Shown one piece after another: positions 1 to 12,865 of a stretch of 64,000 nucleotides of DNA (positions are counted from its first letter, which is position 1; each line of letters starts with the position of its first letter). The translations under genes were made by a program, and so were the position numbers. This stretch comes from Ophiocordyceps camponoti-saundersi (nom. inval.) (taxonomy: Eukaryota; Ascomycota; Sordariomycetes; Hypocreales; Ophiocordycipitaceae), in NCBI GenBank assembly GCA_003339415.1, contig PDHQ01000009.1, positions 342,106-406,105 of the forward strand. The letters run 5' to 3'. The notes under the pieces were generated by a model that worked only from the letters and a program-made list of their open reading frames with translations, ran no database searches and was not told where the DNA came from.

Positions 1-393
1 ATCACGACATGGGGCTGAGGCGGGCGTCCTGCGGCGGTGGACCCCTGGAGGCATCAGCTGTGGATGTCAATCATGTCCGTAGCAGGACAAGATCAACATC
101 GTCTCCTGTCAAGGCAGTGAAACACAGAAACAAAAAAAAGAAGAAGAAGAAAGGTGCAAAAGACACGCGAGAACATAGCAAGGTAAAGAAGAAGACAGCA
201 AAAGAAAAGGGGAGCAGAAAGATGACAAAAGGAAAAATAAGACTTGGTCGAGTGCCTGCTATTGCATGGCTTACAGAGGTGTTAAAGAGGAGTTTCTCTC
301 CCGGCTGGATTCGCTTTCGAGTGGCATTAAGAGTGATACGCACAGAAGGAGCAATTCTAAAGATCCGACACAACGTTTTTTACTAGATCAGCA
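1..393. other. Left-edge upstream region of HR-PKS 1
   Basis: No gene is supported here. The A-rich stretch at about 120-240 (runs of AAG and AAA on the + strand) makes a lysine-rich open frame that looks like composition only. The stretch should hold the promoter and 5' leader of the PKS that starts at 394; no specific operator was recognised. Confidence 0.5.
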
Positions 394-3300
394 ATGACAG
401 AACAAAGCCCTCCCTCGCCCATCGCCATCATCGGCATGGGCCTCCGACTCCCAGGAGGCGTCTCGACGGCTAACGAATTCTGGGACCTCCTAATAAACAA
501 GCGAGACGGAAGGCGAAGGGTGCCATCCGATCGATTCAACGTCGACGGCTTCCACGGCTCAGCAGCTCATCGACAGAAAGTCGCCAGCGATCACGGCTAT
601 TTCCTCGACGCTGATATCAAGGCTTTCGACAACGATTCCTTCCCGTCCAGCGCCTCCGATCTGGAAAGATTAGATCCCCAGCAGAAACTCTTAACAGAAG
701 TTGCTTGGGAGACCATAGAGAGTGCTGGCCAGGCGAGCCTAAGGGGATCAGACATGGGTGTCTACGTTGGCGTCTTCGGAGAGGATTGGCATAATATTAT
801 GCATCAGGATAGGCAGAGTACCGGCAACAGTCGCAGCATAGCTTCTGGTGACTTTGCTTTGGCTAACTGGCTCTCGTATGCCCTCGATGTGAGGGGGCCG
901 AGGTGAGTAATTCTTTCCATCTGTCTGTGTAATTCATATTGCTGATTTGACCTCGAAACCAACCAGCATGACGATCCGCACGGCATGCTCGGCTTCAATG
1001 TCCGCTCTGCACCTAGCATGTCTGGCCCTTCGCAACGGAGACTGCCAGTCAGCCCTCGTGGCCGGCTGTAGTATCATCATAGAGCCATCTATGACGCTGG
1101 TAATGTCCGACCAGCAGGTTCTATCCCCTACAGGGTCTTGTAAGACCTTCGACGCGGCAGCCGACGGCTTCGCTCGAGGCGAGGCTATAAACGCAATCCT
1201 CATCAAACCTCTGGATGCAGCCCTCCAGGCGGGCGACCCTATCCGCGCTATCATCCGTGCAACTGCAGCTAATTCGGACGGCAGGATGTCCAGTTTGGGA
1301 TGTCCGAGCGCAGAGGCACAAGAGGTTATGATCCGGAACGCCTATAAATCAGCTGGTATCGATGATATATCCCTGACACCTTATATCGAGTGTCACGGTA
1401 CGGGCACGCCTGTGGGAGATCCGATCGAGGTCGCCGCTTTGGCTGGCGCTTTCGGCCGACGAGGAGCATTTATCGGATCGGTAAGAGACAGATGTCAGTC
1501 TCTGTCGTGGAATCTCTGCTAAGATTGTCATAGGTGAAACCGAATGTCGGCCATGGTGAGGGAGCGTCTGGCATCACGAGTATAATCAAGGCCGCTTTAT
1601 CGCTGGAGAATTCCACGATCCCGCCCAACATCAACTTTTCCACGCCGAGCCCAAGGAGTAAGCTATGAAAGGGCCATTGATGTTGATCGTAACTGACTTT
1701 AATGGTATAGTTCCCTGGGATGATTACAAGTTCGAGGTTCCCCTGGAGCCAATGCCATTTCCTGAGGGCAGACCAGCTCGAATCAGTGTCAATTCCTTTG
1801 GCATAGGCGGAGCCAACGCTCATGTGAGATTCGAATAACACCTTGGTTCGAAAATCTATGCTCTCTTTCGGCTGACCCGCGATGAATCTCACAGGCCATC
1901 TTGGAGTCGGCGGCCGAGTATGGGATCTCAAGGCTTACCAACGGCCAGAGAAACGGACACTCAACAAACTCGGCAGAGGAGCAGAGCACCAACGGCGTAA
2001 ACGGACTCACCGAGAAGGGACGTGACAAACTGTCGTGGCCATCCATCCTGCCCGTGTCAGCGAACACAGAGAACTCCCTCCAGAGACGCATCTCAGATAT
2101 CAAGGGATACATCGAAACTCACCCCGGATCCATCGATGACGTCGTCTACACTATGGGACTTCGAAGAGCTCACCTTGCTTTCCGGACCTTCTCCATTGTC
2201 CAGGACGGCGTCGCACGATCGCTCGAGTTCAGCTCGGTCGAAAAGACTGGAGCCTGTAAAGCTGTTTTTGTCTTTACCGGTCAGGGCGCCCAATGGGAGG
2301 GAATGGCAAGGAGTCTCATGCTTTCTTCTCCTTCTTTCCGTCGCGATATCAAGGAGATGGACGATGCGCTGCGGACGTTGAAAGAGCCGCTTCAATGGAC
2401 TCTCCAAGGTCAGCTTGACCTTTGACACATTGGTAGATGCATGTGTGTGTGCTAACAAGCGTGATATAGGCCTTTTGAGTACTGGCCTTGAAGGTAATGT
2501 GGACTACATCAACGAGCCTGAGTTCGCTCAGCCTCTCTGCACCGCCATCCAGATCGCCTTGGTCAACTTCTTGGGCAAGTGTGGCATCACGCCTCACGCC
2601 GTGGTAGGCCACTCTAGCGGCGAGATCGCAGCCGCCTATGCCGCGGGAGCCTTGACGGCGTCTGAAGCTATTATCTGCGCCTATTTGCGAGGACAGACAA
2701 CGCGGCTAAAGACACGGGATGGTCTCGGTCTTATGGCAGCTGTTGGATTGAGCCGTGATGCCATCGCGCCGTATCTGGTCGACGGAGCAATCATCGCCTG
2801 CGAGAATAGTCCTAAAAGCTTGACCATCTCCGGAGACGCCGAGGCTGTGAGACAGACTTTGGAGAAGATCAAGGCACAGGAGCCGGACACGACTATACAG
2901 AAACTCCACGTCAACGTGGCCTACCACTCGCGTAAGCTGTCCAAGTCCGGCTTGCAGTGCTTTCTCAACAAAGGCAAAGGGCTAGCTAACCCTTCCTCCC
3001 AGATCACATGCGTGACGTTGGCGGTGTGTACCAAGAGCGATTGTCTCCTTATATGAAAGAGGTCAGGGAGCCCAAGGTTCCCTTCTTCTCGTCCGTCTAT
3101 GGCAAGCCCGTCGATAAGCGCGCCTGTTCAGAGAACCGGCTTGACGCTGAATACTGGCGGAAGAACCTCGAGTCGCCCGTCTTATTCCACGGCGCCGTCT
3201 CCAGCCTATTGACCAGTTTTCCGGATGTGGCCACCGTGGTAGAGATAGGCCCTCATTCAGCTCTCCGGGGCCCTCTCCGTCAGATCTTTCAAGAACGGAC

Positions 3301-6300
3301 CTCGAAGAAGTCGCCGTCGTACGTGGCTACGCTTGTTCGAAGCAAGGAGTGCGCCCAGTCCATCCTTGAAACCGTTGGTCAGCTCTACGCGCGCGGCTAC
3401 GAAATCGACTTCTCTTTTCTTAACCGCAAGGCCTCGACACTCGCGGACCTGCCCAACTACCCCTGGGACCATAGGTTAGAGTTCTGGAAGGAAAGTCGTG
3501 TAGCAAAGGCCTGGCGGATGAAAGAGAACCCCCATCATGAGCTCCTTGGTGACAGATGCCCTGAATCTTCTACGCTAGAGCCCATCTGGAGAAACGTGCT
3601 TCACCATTCAGACGTACCCTGGCTCGGGGACCATAAAGTTGGGACAAATATCGTGTTCCCATGCACCGGCTACGTGGGAATCATGGGAGAGGCTGTCCGG
3701 CAAGCTCTCGGAGGTAAAGGCTACGTGATTCAGAATCTAACGGTCAAGGCCGCTCTAATGCTTCCTGAGACGGACCCCATCGAGATCATGACAACGATGC
3801 GGCCCGCACGTTTGACGGATCTGACGAACTCGTCTTCGTGGTTCGAAATCTTTATCTCTACCTTTAACGGGGAGACTTGGACCGAGAACTGCACTGGTCA
3901 GGTCATGGCCAGTATTGCGGAGGAAGAGGCGTCGACTTCCACAGCAAAACAGCAGACAGGCCTTGAGCCCGGTGGTAGCTACTCGCGTCAAATATCCAAG
4001 GGATATTTCTACGACCACATGCGTCACATGGGACTGAGGTATGGTCCGCGTTTCCAGGGCCTTGCGGATATCTCGACCGATCCGGAGCGATACGTAGCCA
4101 CGGCCACGCTGAACGGCGCCTCAGCCGAGAAAGAGGCTTCCTATCTCGTCCATCCTGCGACCCTCGACTGCTGTCTTCAGCTTTGTGTTGTGGCCGGCTG
4201 CAGAGGAATGGCACGAAGCATCGACACCTTGATGCTCCCCGTCAGCATCCGGCGGATTGCGATCCACCCTGGAGGTGAGAAAGATCTCGTGGCTTCGGCC
4301 GTGGCAGATCTAGACGGCTCGAATGCCAGCGTCATCGTCGTTTCGAAACGCAGTCGGCGGCCTGTTGTTCAGCTAGACGGCACCAGGGGCATACCATTCG
4401 ACACAGGAGATGCTCTCGATGGCCGCCACGGCCTCACGTCCGCTTGCCTTGAATGGCTGCCCGATATCGACTGTCTTTCTGCAGTCGAGCTGACGATCCA
4501 GCGTTGCGATAACAGGCGAGAGCCGCGCAAAATTGGCGAGAAGCTCACCTCGTTGGGAATCCTCCAGACGCTGAATGTGATTGAGTCCCTCGACGTCTCG
4601 CCCTCAGGTTATCTGGCGAAATATGTCGTGTGGTTGAAGGAGGAGAAGCAAGCTATGATACGCGGGGATCGACCCATCGCTATTCCAGGGGAACAAGAGT
4701 GGGCGTTGATGACGCCCTCGGCTTTGAAAGACCTGGCTAAATCGACCCTCGTCGAATTAGAGGGTATTAGCGATCGCACCGTCATCAACGTGGGACACAT
4801 GATCTACGATATGTCGCAGCAGGAGAGCATCGAACCTATCTTTCGAGGCACGAATCCTGTTGAGCTCATTGTGGCTGATGATCGTATCAACGACTTCTAC
4901 ACGTTTCAATGCTCTGCCAATCCGGCCGAATTCTTCCGCCTCTGCGGTCACGCGAAGCCGACGATGAAGGTGTTGGAAATTGGAGCAGGAACCGGCAGCA
5001 CCACAGAGGATGTTCTGAAGTCTCTCATGTCCAAAGACGGTGTTCGTCTTTACGAACAGTACGTTTACACTGATATCTCGCCTTGGTTCTTCACCGGAGC
5101 CAGAGAACGCTTCAAGGACAGGACCGGCATTGAATACAAGGTTCTCGACATTACCAAGAGTCCGGAAGAGCAGGGTTTCGAGCTCGGGTCGTTTGATATT
5201 GTCGTCGCCTCCAACGTCCTGCACGCTACGCCCTTTCTTCACGAGACGTTACGAAACGTACGCTCCCTTCTCAAGCTAGATGGTCGGCTCTACCTCACTG
5301 AGCTGGTGAAGCCACTTTCATGGCGGTTCATCAACTTCATCACCGGCCGGCTTCCGGGATGGTGGGTGGGAGAGGCCGATGATCGTGCAGATGTGCCCTT
5401 TGTCTCGGTCGAGCGATGGGACGCCGAGCTTCGTGCTGCTGGGTTCTCTGGCGTTGACTCCTGCGTTCTTGACGACGACGAGCCGTATTGCACCTGCGCT
5501 CATATGACGAGTAGGGCTGTCGCTGCAACACCCTCCAAACCGGAGACTGTGGTCATGCTGTATAGACATGAGAGGAACGAATTTGCTTGTGGCCTAGCTG
5601 ATATTTGGGCTGGAGATGGGATTGACGTTCGCTGGGCACAGCTTGGCAACTACAACGAAGACTTCGCCGACGTCGAGCACGTCATATCAACCGTCGACTT
5701 GGAAGGCCCGTTTTTCCATGACCTCGCTGAGCCTGACTATACGGCATTCATGTCTTTCCTCTCCAGCCTCAAAAGAGGCGTGCTATGGCTCACCCGCTCG
5801 GCGCAAATAGCCTGCACTGACCCTCGCTATGGCTTGGTCAACGGAGTGGCTAGAACAGTTCATCTCGAGCTGTCTATTGACTTCTGGACGGCGGAACTTC
5901 AGAGTTTGGATGTGAAGACGACGACGGCGGTTCTCTCTATTGCTCGCAAGTTTTTCGATCGCACGCCTTCAAGCCGCGGCATGGACACTGAATACGCGGT
6001 TCACGATGGCATCGTTCGTATTGCTCGCTGCCATTGGACTTCGGTGGCTGGAGCTCTAGAGCCGGAGAAAGATGAAGGTTGCGCGAGACAGATGGTTGTC
6101 GGTCAGTACGGCGTGCTCGACTCGCTGAAATGGATCCGGAGGGAACCGCAGACGCTTGAGGAGCTCGATGTTGAAGTTGATATTCGCTGTGTTGGGCTTA
6201 ATTTTCTGGTAACGAAGCCCCAGGATGCCACGACATACGACTTTGCCTCGCTAATACTGGATTCTTCAAGGACATCATGGTGGCAATGGGCCTCGTCCCC

Positions 6301-8616
6301 AAACCAAAGGACAGCTTGGGCGCTGAGGCTGTAGGTGTTGTCAGTCGAGTCGGATCGGCTGTCAAGCACGTCGCTGTGGGCGATCGTGTCTGGGTCGTGC
6401 ATCAAGGACTCTTTACAACCCGAAAGGTCGTACCGGGAGTCTTTGTCTATCAAATGCCCGACGGGCTTGCGTTTGAAGAGGCCGTAACGATGCCTGTTGT
6501 CTACGCAACTGTTATATACACACTGATGACCCTAGGACATCTACAACAAGGACAGGTAAGGACGAGTATCAAGGATAGTGCAGGGAGAGTGAGAGAGGGA
6601 GAGAGTTACTGACTGATCGACTTTCCAAGTCTGTCTTGATTCACTCTGCTGTGGGCGGAGTTGGACAAGCCGCTATTCACATCTGCAAGATGCTTGGTGC
6701 TGAGGTGAGTTTCTGAGTCTGGTGTCTGGGGTTTCTTAACGTGGTTTCTATCAATAACTCTGGACTATCTAGATATATGCAACGGTTGGTAGTGAAATCA
6801 AGGTCGAGCATCTTAATAAGAACTACGGCATTCCGCGAGAACGTATCTTCAATTCTCGCAGCGACTCATTCCTAGATGATGTGATGCAAGCCACAAACGG
6901 TAAGGGCGTTGACATTGTTTTGAACTCACTCTCCGGCGATCTCCTTCATGCCTCCTGGGAATGCGTCGCAAGGGGCGGAAAGATGATGGAAATTGGAAAG
7001 AGAGATATCCTGGAGCGCGGTCGTCTCGCCCTCAACCTGTTTCAAGACAACCGGTCCTTTTACGGCTTCGACCTCGTTGCCTTGTTGCGCGACCGAACCG
7101 AGGCATTTCCCGAGTAAGTTGACGTCGACGTATCTCATAGAAGTCTGCTCAACTGACGAACGGTACAACAGGTTGGTAAGCCAATTCCTGGGCTTCTTGG
7201 CCAAGGGTCAGATCAAGCCTGTCCAGCCGATACACCAGTTCTCTGCCAAAAATATAGCCGATGCCGTGAGGTTTATGAGGTCAGGCGAGCATATCGGCAA
7301 GATTGTCATTACCGTCCCCGAAGACCCGACCGAGATTCCCTCTACAAAGCTTGCTGATATGAGTTGCCTGTCCGACACGTCATCATATCTTCTGGTTGGC
7401 GGACTCGGCGGACTGGGCAAGGGAGTGACCCGGTGGCTGGTGGAAAAGGGCGCCAGAAACTTCTGCTTCCTTTCACGTTCGGCTGGGACGTCTGAAGGTG
7501 ACAAGGCCTTCTTTAAGGAGCTTGAGGAACAGGAGTGTCGCGTGTCTGCAGTCGCTGGTAGCGTTGCGGACATGGCTGATGTTCACAAGGCCGTTGAAGC
7601 AGCACCGACTCCGATTTCTGGTGTCCTACAGCTTTCCATGGTCCTTCGGGTGAGTTTCTGATCCTTCCCTGGGGATTGATTCTATACATATATGTGATTG
7701 TTTCCTTCCACCGCTAACCTTTCCCTAGGATAATTCTCTCTTCCAGCTGAGCTACGATGATTGGACAGCGGCGCAGCAGCCAAAAGTCCAGGGCACTTGG
7801 AATCTACACAAGGCTCTCGTCGATACAAAGCTCGACTTCTTCATCCTCGCATCTTCCCTGTCGGGCTTTGTCGGCCAACCGGGTCAGGCCAATTATGCGT
7901 CTGCAAATTCCTTCCTCGACTCGTTTGTCCAGTATCGCCATAGTCTCAACCTGCCTTGCTCGGTAGTCGATCTCGGCGCCGTCGAGGGTATCGGCTACCT
8001 AAGCGATAAGCAGTCTAAGCTCAACGTCTACAAGTCGTTTGGTGCCGATCTTCTTCATGAGCAGAACATAATAGACTCGATACAGCTAGCTATGAAGCGT
8101 TCTTCGCCTGCTAACAGCATGAGACCGACCAGCCGGCGAGGCCCTTTCGCCAACAAGAGCCAAATCCTCGTTGGCCTTACTTCGTCGAAGCCTCTAAACG
8201 ACCCTACCAACCGCATCCCCTTCAAACATGATGCCCGACTAGGTCTTCTCAACAACATGGTGACGGCCAGCGAGGCGACGCTGCAGTCGAGAGATCAGGG
8301 AATGAGCCAGCTCATCAGCCAGTTTGAGGCTAACCCAGGGCTCCTAACCGATCCTGATGCTGTCAGTCAGGTCTCTCATGAGATAGGCCGTATCCTCTTC
8401 CGCCTTTTACTGCTACCTGAGGACACGCTTGATACGAGCATGTCGCTGGCATCAATCGGCATCGACTCCCTCGCGAGCATTGAGATTCGCAACTGGTGGC
8501 GGAGGACGTTGGGGGTTGACAAGTCGGTCTTTGAGATTATGAACGCAGGTACCATCGATGGATTGGGCAAGCTGGCAGTTTTATCCTTGAAGAAGAAGCA
8601 CGAGGGAGACGGCTAA
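394..8616 (+). CDS. Highly reducing polyketide synthase 1 (KS-AT-DH-MT-ER-KR-ACP)
   Basis: Iterative type I PKS predicted to build a reduced, C-methylated chain from malonyl-CoA. Twelve exons: 394-902, 967-1480, 1534-1657, 1711-1823, 1895-2408, 2470-2931, 3003-6208, 6271-6555, 6630-6704, 6773-7113, 7172-7649, 7729-8616, total 7509 nt, 2502 aa. KS about aa 10-425 with Cys177 in TACSAS (preceded by R, where D is usual) and the HGTGT and VGHGEGASG histidine motifs. AT about 545-850 with GHSSGE (Ser640). DH about 925-1215 with His956 and Asp1134 (HPATLD). MT with SAM motif LEIGAGTGS near aa 1404. ER about 1790-2120 with GGVGQAA. KR with GGLGGLG and the S-Y-N residues (QANYASAN). ACP Ser2454 in GIDSL. 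There is no releasing domain, so a separate hydrolase or acyl transfer is expected. All catalytic residues checked are present. The start was chosen because the KS begins within ten residues. Domain calls are firm; product unknown. Confidence 0.95.
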
Positions 8617-10106
8617 GTCTTTTTATCAATCTTGATGGTATGTTTTGGACTCGTTACTTCACGAAGTCAGAACTTCGCATGTTTAAACGACAACGAAATC
8701 TTGATTGCTTAGAGTCACTCGAAAAGACCTGCTTCGTCTTGCCACTGTTCCTGAACGTGGAGGTTCTTCTAGCGCTTTCCTTCAAAGATACTCGCCGCAT
8801 TTCTCATAGACAAAGCTTTCAAGGTGTCTTGCCGCTCGAACTCGTCTCGACCTAACCAATCAAGTGTCAGCTCGTCTGAGGTTTGACGAACGGTGTAGAG
8901 ACGGTGATTATTTTCGCGGGCATGTACATAGTAGTCAATCGGACTGCACCTCTGCATCTGGCGCAGGTCACAACTAAAGAGGCACCATTAGCAGGGTCTA
9001 GGGGAGCATCGAATGGGACTTCTGGCGAGCAGGTTATCACTGGCAATATTGGCCGTGAATAGTAAGTGACTGCAACATGAGATAATATCGATTATGATAG
9101 TTGAAACCATATTTGGACTCTTTGTCCTCGAAGAGCAGTGTGTATGCAAATCTGCTGATCAAGTCTTATAATAACAAAGAGGCCGCTGAATGGGACATGA
9201 CGATAACAGAGATGGAAGACGACGGCTCTAGCTGGTAGCGAGGGGTGTACATCAACGTAATAGTTCCCACATGTGTGTGATTCGACTTTGACCATCAGTA
9301 TAACGAGACTATATCTCAGGATTCTTACTGAAGCCACTCCTATAGAACGGCGGTGAACTTTTCCGTAGTCCCTGTCTATATAAATACATGTAGACATCTT
9401 AAGTCGTATGCCCTTTGACCTTGTCTGAGCGCCATCTCGGTCGTCGAAAGAGCGGTACCGCTTTCTCGAAATGGATGTCCCGGTCATACAACCTCTTTAC
9501 GCAACCGATTGGACCACTCAGCAGGGGCCTCTTCGGCCAATCCCCCGCCCCTGTAGGATTATCGCGGGCTAAATCTACCCGATCTTGACACACAGAGTGG
9601 CATTTAAAGGCACGATGACGTAGTTACTCAAGCAGTATTTTCATGTCATAATCATCTCTTTTTGACACCTTGCCTGCACCTCAATGCCATCGTAAGTCAA
9701 TCGTAATTGACCTCATAGGATCAGGAGTGACCTGACAGGTGACCGTAAACATGCCTGCGGTCACATCACCAAACAGCCATAAACATACAACATCATAAGA
9801 GCCGACTATACGTTGGCTTTGTTATCCATGCACAACACCAGCAGCTTGTTTACAAAACCCGAGCCCTCTTGCTCCAGTGCTATTTGCGTGCTGCGGTCGC
9901 CGATAGCGGTCGAAAAGATGTTGGCCTTGGCTGGAGATTCCGTCTCTTCCTGACAGGTCCGAGTTTCGTCGCTGGGCCTAGAGTAGTCTCCAGATTTATT
10001 ACCGAGTGAGACGTCCGTAGTTGAGACCCGAGGTAACTATACAGTCATGTTGCAGTTAGCACTGCTACCATAATCTCCCGCCCCCCTGGACATGTCGTAT
10101 CTGGGT
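8617..10106. other. Intergenic region between convergent PKS 1 and MHYT genes
   Basis: About 1.5 kb containing the 3' flanks of HR-PKS 1 and of the convergent MHYT gene. Only short unsupported open frames; no RNA gene, repeat or domain recognised. Confidence 0.5.
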
Positions 10107-12865
10107 TCACATATTACATACCTTTTCGACGTCAACCGTTATTTGTTGAGAAATCATAATCCCACCAAACGGCAGCTTGTCCCGACGCTGGGAAAAGTCC
10201 TCGGACGGGAACCTGCCGCTGTTGGAATCCGGGGATGGGAAGGTGACGGATTGCCTCTTCAGCCAATCGTTGAAGCTCAGCTCATCGCTCGGCGTTCGCG
10301 GCCAGCCGTTGCTGAGAGCGGCCGTCGACAATCGTTTCTGGCTTTTGCTGGGCGACTGCAGGACGACTTGATCGTCGGCACAGCGGGAAGATCTCGGTCT
10401 TCTGATCCAACCCGCCAAAGAGCCGCGGAACGATCTCCGTTGTCCCGCGCTGAAGGGCTGAGCGGGAGTGACGTGTAGAAAAGAGGATAATTCGCGATGG
10501 ACCTTGTGCGAGAATTCGACGTGATGGGCAGAGCCCTTGTAAACCATCTGTTGAGTTTGGAAGAAACTCAACGGAACGAATTCGCAGTCTGTGTTGGGAG
10601 CTGATGCGTGAATTGGCAAGACGGCTCGGAAGGAGACGAGGGAGCACGTAGAGAGTCGGGAGCTGTCTTCAGCAGAGCAACAAGGTATCTGCACGATGTG
10701 AGACATGAGAGTCGCGTTTCCGAAATATTCTTCGCCGATCAAGTCCTGAAGCCTTCGGATGGCGCCTCGTATGTAAGACCCAAACTGGGCTTCACGAGAG
10801 CCTTGATGGCCAAAGGCATAGAGCGACTGGACAATCTCCGACGGGGTTTGGCCTTGGAGTCGACAGAGGAGGTTCTGGTGCCAAGGTTCGAGGCGTCGTA
10901 GCGGTAAAGAGCCCGTGGGGAGAGAGTTTCTGGCGTCCTTGCGAACGAGCACGTCGAATCCACTTCGATCGAGTCTCGCTCGTATAGCGAATATGCCAAT
11001 ATGGACCCAAGGAGGGAGAGGAGAGCCGTGGTTAGAGGCGGTGGACATGGTTCGCAGCCGCCCCGCGAAATCTGGGGTTTTGATTTGCATGCTGGAGGAT
11101 ATATTGGTTATGACGTGGTGCATTTCCGCGAATCTAAAGCCGGCTGCTTCAAGCTTGTCCATGTCTCTTCTGCCGTTAAGATGACGGACGAGGAACATGA
11201 GACATCCTCGGCCGTACTGTGGAGGTATAGGGACGAGTCCCTTTTCGGCGAGGTCTCCGAGCAGTGATTTGTCCTTTGAGGATTGACACCTTTTGCGTAG
11301 TTGTCCGGAGGCCGACTTGACGACGACATTCCCCGTTACGAAGATCTCGTCCCAGAGCGTTCCAATATGAGCTAGATCCTCTTTCGTCTTGCGGGCGAGA
11401 GCAAGAGCCGCGAGGCTGAATAGCTCGCATATCATCTGATCATAGAAAGGCACCAACAAGCCGTCCTCTGCTATCAGCTTCAACCCTATTCTGTTATTGT
11501 ATTTGTCGTGAGAAAGTTGACTGATATGGACTTCCATCTTTTCAGTCAAAGGCGCGATGCTACTCCAATTCCGAGATGCTCGATACATCCATTGAAAGAG
11601 AGGATGACTCGTATCAAAGGACTCGTTGTGCGTCTGTTATCTCTCAGCAGGTGAACATGTGACGGACACGCCTCAACTCACCTTGGCAATAAAGGTGTCG
11701 GTCACCACCTCGGTCGGAAGAAAGCCCTCCTGATTAACCATGATCCTCCCCTTCTCATCGAATACGGCTGCAGCCAAGACGACTTGCTGCGATTTGCTGG
11801 CATAATCTCTCCTAACCCAGCCAGAGTAGATGGAGCTCGAGGTCATGGCAACACCAGCGGCGATAGACTGATCGCGATATTGTCAGAAAATAAGGGACGA
11901 TTGAAGTGACCGGGGGATACTTACCAAGCAAATAACCATGATGAGCGTCTCCTGACGAGACATGCCGTTCTGCAGACCGTGGGTCCGTAGCAGTCTGTAA
12001 CTCGTGCCAACAGCAGCACACCAGTGCATACCTGAGACTGCGCCCGCGAGCACCATGGCACAACCCAGCCTTTTCCACCAGACGACCTTCCAAGCCGTTT
12101 CGAAGACGAAGAATAGGGTCAGTGCCGCCGTGCTGGCTACGACAGCAATGACTGTCGCCCCAGCCACGTAACCGACCTTGTAACAGGCTTGATAGTTGCT
12201 GATGGACGCATCGGCAAGGTAATGCATACCGCAGATGGCACCGCCTGATGAGAAGCCGGCTATGTAGATACGCCACAATCGTATTCGGCCGTTGATGCAG
12301 GTTGCGAGGAAGGCGACGACGAGGACGAAGATGGGGACTATCAAGGATAGAACCGTCATGCCTGTTGAGTAGGCGATTTGAAGATCCTCACGGCCATCGA
12401 AGATGAAGATGGCTCTGTTCCCGATAAAGTGCTATGGATACAGGACTTGGTTTTAGCCAACCTTGCAACTCGGATGATCGCAATGGGGAGGATAAAGAGC
12501 TCTGCAGAGTGGAACGATGTCGAGAATCACAGCCTACCATTGACCAGATAGCGATGCCTCCCATGGATATAGCTGCACCGATCAAGAGTAAACTGCAAAT
12601 GAGGCATGTTAGTCTGTATTCACACTCTTCGCCACAGCATATTCTCGTACAGATTCGAAGACCCCTTGTGAGAGGTGCGCCTCCTTAGAAGCTCCAGCGT
12701 GGAACATGTTCCAATGAGGCTGATGGCGTAGCTCAAGCATACGAAGCCGGCGTTGAACGAAACGGGAACCATCCGACCCGAGTACTCGTCGAGCAACTCT
12801 TGAGAAGTAGGCGTCATTCTGGCGAAGATCGGCGAAGAGCTGAAGGAATTCTGTTTCAAGTCCAT
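10107..12865 (-). CDS. MHYT-domain integral membrane sensor protein
   Basis: Predicted multi-pass membrane protein of the fungal MHYT family. The MHYT domain was first described in bacterial sensors and proposed to bind copper and sense a diatomic gas; its role in fungi is not settled. Five exons on the minus strand: 12865-12651, 12592-12538, 12431-11925, 11867-11682, 11633-10107, total 2490 nt, 829 aa. After splicing the motifs appear as MHFIGNR (aa 90-96), GMHYLAD (aa 158-164) and GMHWCA (aa 224-229), each next to a hydrophobic helix, within about aa 40-260. A large cytosolic C-terminal part follows without a known catalytic domain; it contains VTGNVVVKSASG near aa 400, and the last 130 residues are Ser/Arg-rich and probably disordered. 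It lies between the two HR-PKS genes and is convergent with PKS 1. A signalling role toward the cluster is inference from position only. Confidence 0.85.

Noticed and set aside
9..386. Lysine-rich open frame before HR-PKS 1
   Set aside because: It is produced by AAG/AAA-rich DNA, has no domain and ends just before the PKS start; most likely leader sequence.
6181..6340. Apparent frameshift ending the long central frame of HR-PKS 1 in the ER domain
   Set aside because: A GT-AG intron at 6209-6270 restores the ER frame (GLNFL-DIMVAMG), so the gene is not broken.
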